Shown here piece by piece: positions 59,060 through 64,000 of a stretch of 64,000 nt of DNA (position 1 is its first letter; the number at the start of each line of letters is the position of its first letter). The DNA comes from Phyllostachys edulis (lineage: Eukaryota; Streptophyta; Magnoliopsida; Poales; Poaceae). The position numbers were made by a program, and so were the translations under genes. The DNA is taken from NCBI GenBank assembly GCA_036346405.1, contig CM070548.1, positions 64,504,877-64,568,876 of the forward strand. Reading direction: 5' to 3'. The notes beneath the pieces are model-generated. The model did no database searches and was not told the DNA's origin. It was given only the letters and a program-made list of their open reading frames with translations.

Positions 59060-59923
59060 ATGAATTGCTTAACTCCTCTTATATCTCTCTTGACTCATCT
59101 ATTGCTACAATTTCTTTCCTCTCCTCATTGCTTTAACGTGGTTCTTACCTCTTGTCCTGTCTTGACAGATGCCTTACCTTCGCACCTTTGGAGATTGCAA
59201 CGGAGGACTTGCCGCAGAGTCGGGAAGCCGCCGCAGACACTTGAGGCTTCATCGCCCAATGTATCGTGGGCAGCAAGTACATGGTCAACTGGACGAGATC
59301 GTGGTGTGGTCTCGCCACCGACGGCTCACGCCAGAGGAACACTAGAGGCACCACCTTTGGACATCTCAACAGAGGATCACCTTCACGCAAGGAATCCAGA
59401 GTCATCACGCTTGGCCATACTTCGAGTATGCCACATCTACGCGGAAGAACTGCAGAACACCGCCTTCCGCTACCATCCCAGAGCTGCTTCAAGGGAGCTA
59501 TCCGCGCACTTTCCGTCTACAAACGGGGAAGGCAATGCCACAGTGGTGCATCTGGCACGATTCACAGCTGCTCAGGAGGAGTCGCTGGAGATGGCCGCCA
59601 CCGAGCTGAGGTGCGCCTATCGTGCCCGAAAAAGCCGAGAAAGGATCGCCAGACTAGAGCACGCTCTCTACGGTCAGCATGAGCTAGAGGACGATCAAGA
59701 GGAAGATCCAGAAGAACCAGAAGAAGTCGAAGAAGATCCAGAAGAGATTCCAGAGGATCCAAATGAGCTCAAGACACCAGAGGAGCTACCAAGACTGCGC
59801 CAAAGACGCTGCTCTCGCTTTGCACCACCCCGGCATCGAAATCCGATTCGAGGATGCCACCACTTCAGAGTATACACCAGGCAGGAGCGTCGCCGTGGCT
59901 TTGGAGGCTTTCTCGAGGAGTAG
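59060..59923 (+). pseudogene. Upstream ORF of the gypsy element (orf0-like), probably frameshifted
   Basis: A 287-codon frame lies between the primer site and gag on the same strand. Its middle (VCHIYAEELQNTAFRYHPRA, then ATELRCAYRARKSRERIARL) and its acidic, proline-rich tail (DDQEEDPEEPEEVEEDPEE) look like a real protein. The first 40 residues probably do not: TCTTGACAG just before an ATG at 59,169 suggests a splice acceptor and a start in another frame (MPYLRTFGDCNGGLAAE), which then shifts into this frame. An ORF of unknown function before gag is known from rice RIRE3-like elements. No enzymatic motif is visible. A function in regulation or packaging is guesswork. Confidence 0.5.
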
Positions 59924-60182
59924 TTAGTTTAGGTTCCATCTAGTCGCTTAGCCGTTTCCCTTTTCGAGTCGCCTTTAGGCGGTAGCTTGTGTGCTTAGGT
60001 TCGCTTTATTTCCTGTGTGTAAGTGTGAGTCGCAAAAGCCCTTAGGCATTTGTTGCAGCCATGCTATTAAGCTATTAATGAAGATTATTTCATTCGAAGT
60101 TCTTGAGCTGTGTTTGTTGGGTTTAATCTACTTCCCCCGTCTAGTTCTTAACTCATCTTGTGCTCTCTACCTTATCTGACCC

Positions 60183-63100
60183 ATGGAACCTCACCAGATG
60201 GTTCAGACTCGCCATACCGCCGCAAGTGGATCCGGAGCCCAAGGATCAGCAGGCAATGAGCAAACCCCTACAGGAGTAGTGCCACCCCAAGCACCTCCTA
60301 TTGACTTGCAGAACTTCGGAGCTTTCATGGCAGCACAAACTCAGATGATGTATACGATGATGAACCAGATGCAGACCATGAACAACAACAACAACATCAA
60401 CAACAATCGTCGTGGAGGAGCCCCACCATGGTCATCGGGGACCATCCAAGTTGGTCAATTCATGAGGACCCGTCCGCCAACTTTCTCTCGACATGTCACG
60501 CCAAGAGAGGTCGATGATTGGCTTCAGCGTGATTGAGAGGAAGCCGCTGATCACCCAATGCAAGGATCATGAGAAGGTTTTGTATGCCACTCATCGATGG
60601 AGGGCGAGTGGCGAGTGGTGGGAGAACTTCAAGAAGACATGGAGCACCGCAGAATATCACTTGGGAAGAATTCTCCGCAGACTTTTCGCCAAGATCATGT
60701 ACCAAGGCATTATGGATCTCAAGAAGGATGAGTTCCAAGCTCTCAAGCAAGGGACCATGTCGATGATCGACTATCTGAATAAGTTCTCCCAACTAGCTCG
60801 CTATGCTCCAGAGGATGTCGCTCCGGCTGTGTCTCGCCAGAGTCGCTTCTGAAGGGATTGAACTCGTGGTCGCAAGTCACCGCTTGCCCACACCTTCCTG
60901 CACTTTCGTGAGTTGGTCAACAAGGCATTGGTTATGGAAGACAAACGCAAGGAATTGGAGGACCACCGCAAGCGAGGATGATTCAAATAGGAAGCCATCA
61001 CCACAACAAAGAGAGGGCAAGAGTAGTGCCACAACAGCTTTAATCGTGTCCACCAGGCAGAGTTCTTTCAGGACACCTGCACCGCCTTCAGCACCTCATC
61101 CTTTTGTTCAGAATTCTTGCAACCCTACACCAATCAACCCCACCTCAGGAACAACAACCGCAGAGTGAACCAAGAGTGTGTTACAATTGCCGTCACCAGG
61201 CATTTTGCTAATCGGTGTCCTCGAAGGAACTATCACTCCAAATTCGCTTCAACCTTGGAGCAACACCGCCAAGACCCCAACGCAGAACAACCAAGGAGTT
61301 TCTCGGGAACCAACAACCAGAGGAGCGCCACCGTTGTCGAGGTCGTGTTAATCACGCCACTTTGAAGGAGCTCAGAAGCACCAGACGTCAGATCGGGTAA
61401 GTTCCTAGTGAATTCAAGACTGCCTGCTCGCTTTGATTCGAGCTTCGATTCGCTTGTTTCGGAGTTTTGCAACCAAGAATAAATTGGAAGTTATGCATCT
61501 TAAGCGTGCATCTGTTAGTCCAATACCGAGCAGAGCTAAGTTCTAATGTGGGTTGTTTAGGGCTGTTACTCATAGTCGAGTTGAGTTTCTAGCTAACCTA
61601 ATTATTCTAGACACCCAAACCATAGATGTCATCCTTGGCATGGATTGGTTAACCAAGCACAAAGCCGCTAGATTGTGGTCAAGAGTCGTTACGATCGAGG
61701 ATACCAAAGGAAACAAAGTGGAGTTCCTAGCTATCTCAAAGTCGTAATGGGCATTTGATAGTCAATAGCTCAAGACCGTCATACCGAAGATGTGCTACCG
61801 TCAAGGAGTATCCAGATGTATTCCCGTAAGAGTTACTGTGAATGCCACCGGATCGTGACATTGAGTTTGTCATCGATCTAGTGCCGTGAACAAAGACCCA
61901 TCTCGAAGAGACCTTATCGGATGCCACCGATGAGTTAGTGGAAATGAAGAAGCAAATAGAAGAACTCTTGGAGAAAGGTTTTGTGAGGCCTAGTTCGTCG
62001 CCATGGGGAGCACCATTTTGTTTGTCAAGAAAAGGATGGAAGCATGAGGATGTGCATCGACTACCGGCCTCTCAATGAAGTCACTATTAAGAATAAGTAC
62101 CCATTGCCTCGGATAGATGACTGCTTGATCAAATGAAGGAGCCGAGTGTTCTCAAGATCGACTTGCGATCAAAGTTACCATCGCTTGAAGATCTGTCCCC
62201 AAGGATATACCTAAGACCGCTTTCAACGCGGTATGGACATTATGAGTTCTTGGTCATGTCCTTTGGTCCGACTAATGCCCCCGCTTATTTCATGAACATG
62301 ATGAATAAGGTATTCATGGAGTATTTGGACAAATTTGTAGTTGTATTCATCGATTTACATTTTGGTTTACTCCAAGTCGAAGAAGAACATGTCAACACCG
62401 AGATTAATCTCCGAGAAGCTCGTGGAGCATCGCTTGTATGCTAAGTTTAGCAAGTGTGATTTCGAAGAAGGAAGTGGATTTCCTTGGTCATGTAATGACA
62501 AATGCAGGAGTAGCAATTGACCCCAAAGAAGGTAGAAGCTATATTACATTGGGAAATGTTTCAAGACCGCTACTCGATTCGCAGCTTCTTGGGATTAGCG
62601 TGATATTATCGCCGTTTATTGAAGGATTTTCATCAATTGCTAAACCTCTTACGCAATTGTTGAAGAAAGAGAAAAGTTTACTCGACCCCACTTTGTGAAG
62701 GAAGTTTTCAAGAATTGAAGAAGCGTTTGACTTCAAATTTCATCTTGATTCTCGCCAGATATTCGCAAGGATTTTGATATCTATTGTGATGCTTCGCCAA
62801 GGATTAGGATGTGTCCCGATGCAAGAAGGAAGAGCCGCTGCCACGCGTCAAGGCGCTTAAGACCGCATCGAAGAAAATTACCCTACCCATGATCTAGAAT
62901 TAGCTGCGTGGTACATGCTTTGAAGATTTGGTGTCATTACCTCATCGGTAATCGCCGTGAGGTATACACGCACCACAAGAGCTTGAAATATATTTTCACT
63001 CACCGAGATCTCAATATGAGACAGAGGAGATGGCTAGAGCCGATAAAGGATTATAATCTTGGAATCCATTACCATCCCGGTAAGGCCAATGTCGCAGATG

Positions 63101-64000
63101 CTTTGAGTCAGAAGAGTCACCGCAATGCTCGAAGTGAAAGAGCCTTGTTCGTAACTACAAGAAGAATTCCGTGTCAAGCTAGAAGTAGTGTCTCAAGGAT
63201 TCAGAGTAAACTTGGAAGTGCAACTACTTTGGAGAAGCAGATTCATGGCTCAAATTAAAGACTCGTGAGTTCTCCGACATTAAGAAGAAGATGATGAAGG
63301 GAAGTTCAAGGACTTCACAAAGGATGATCGTGATATACCGTGGATCAATGGACGATTCTGCTCCAGATATTGATGGATTGAGACAACTAATTTTGAAGGA
63401 GGCCCATGACTCAAAGTATTCGATTCACCCCGGTAGTACTAAGATGTATCAGATGTTAAGAATAGGTTTTGGTGGTCAATCAAACGAGACGTCGCAGAGT
63501 TCGTCGCCTTGTGCGACGTGTCAAAAGTTAAAGCAGAGCATCGAGGCCAGCAGGTCTGTTGTAACCCTTGAAGATTCCAGAATGGAAGTGGGAAGAAATC
63601 GAATGGATTTCATTACGGTTTACCCAAGACTCACTCGGGTTACGATTCGATTTGGGTAATAGTGGATCGCTTGACTAAAGTTGCCCATTTCTTACCAAAA
63701 AAACCACGCACTCAGAGATCGTCTCGCAGAGTCAGACATGTCAAAGATTGTCATTTGCATGGTGTACCTAAGAAGATAGTGTCGATCGAGGATCTCGGTT
63801 CACCTCCGATTTTGGCGAGTTTGCACGAAGCCTTAGGGACTCACTGAATTTCAAGATCGCAGATCACCCCCAGATAGATGGATGACCGAAAGGGTTAACC
63901 AGATATTGAAGATATGTTGAGAGCCCGTGCTTAGCAAATGCTACCCGCTGGGATAAGAGCTACCATATGCGTAATTCTCGTACAACAACAGCTTATCAAG
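60183..64000 (+). pseudogene. gypsy gag-pol polyprotein, multiply frameshifted
   Basis: gag starts at 60,183 (MEPHQMVQTRHTAASGSG, an Asn/Met-rich stretch, then PPTFSRHVTPREVDDWLQR). It shifts frame near 60,530 and continues as a Retrotrans_gag domain (ATHRWRASGEWWENFKKTW, YLNKFSQLARYAPEDVA). Remains of a CCHC knuckle (HFANRCP) lie near 61,200. The protease end is marked by VILGMDWLTKHKA near 61,640. Reverse transcriptase pieces cover about 61,950-62,450 (KQIEELLEKGFVRPSSSPWG; YEFLVMSFGPTNAPAYFM). The YIDD box is altered to FIDLHFG near 62,345, so the active site is lost. RNase H scraps lie around 62,700-63,110 (HYHPGKANVADALS). An H-H-C-C integrase finger lies near 63,390-63,530 (EAHDSKYSIHPGSTKMY; CATCQKLK). 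The integrase core begins with MDFITVYPRLT and VDRLTKVAHFLP. The end is off the window. Confidence 0.88.

Larger units (their letters stand above)
55828..64000 (+). mobile_element. Ty3/gypsy retrotransposon, 5' part, running off the window
   Basis: 5' LTR (55,828-58,957), primer-binding site, upstream ORF, then gag, protease, reverse transcriptase, RNase H and integrase in gypsy order. The long LTR, the Met-tRNA-type primer site and the extra ORF before gag recall the rice RIRE3/RIRE8 type of the Tekay-like lineage, as far as I remember it. The coding part has many frameshifts and stops. The 3' LTR lies beyond 64,000. Confidence 0.9.

Overview
This window looks like a transposon-dense, gene-poor stretch of a plant nuclear genome, most likely a grass. 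The signs are very long Ty3/gypsy LTRs that open TGTAACATCCC, a CACTA element of the TNP2 plus Ulp1 type with (C)ACAGACGGTT subterminal repeats, Mutator-like elements (MULEs) carrying a plant-mobile-domain gene, and GC-rich LTR leaders. I found no ordinary host gene that I can support, and no rRNA, tRNA or CRISPR. Almost every long reading frame belongs to a mobile element, and most are broken.

Layout, left to right. 1-228: end of an LTR family (here called LTR-X) that recurs at 32,751. 421-5,202: a structurally complete but decayed Ty1/copia element, minus strand. 5,971-9,937: a possible CAGTG-ended DNA transposon that received a 3.1-kb MULE (6,091-9,215) with a degenerate plant-mobile-domain gene. 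10,238-11,389: a GC-rich CAGTGGCGGA-ended element. 11,390-13,498: no recognised gene. 13,499-18,501: a hAT-like element with a BED-finger fragment, split by a non-autonomous gypsy relative with a gag-derived frame. 19,386-23,958: solo LTR I.

24,621-45,588 is a nested stack. LTR II was entered by a CACTA transposon (25,259-44,729, target duplication TTG). The CACTA was entered by solo LTR-X (32,751-34,849, CGTTG) and by solo LTR IV (35,290-44,044, ATCAC). LTR IV was itself entered by solo LTR V (36,053-41,359, TCTCT). Removing the insertions leaves a CACTA of about 8.6 kb with two minus-strand genes, TNP2 transposase and a Transposase_24/Ulp1 protein, and with an unexpected internal subterminal-repeat array between them.

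45,589 to about 49,590: inverted LTR III and a compositionally odd tract. 49,766-52,368: a second MULE (10-bp target duplication) whose gene contains five tandem 199-200-bp exon-plus-intron modules. 52,697-55,827: inverted LTR VI with a 5'-truncated LINE inside. 55,828-64,000: a Ty3/gypsy element with 5' LTR, primer-binding site, an upstream ORF and a frameshifted gag-pol cut by the window edge.

The two most unusual observations are the exon-intron module array in the second MULE and a block of three dyad symmetries kept in six otherwise diverged LTRs. All family assignments come from reading motifs by eye. No search was run.
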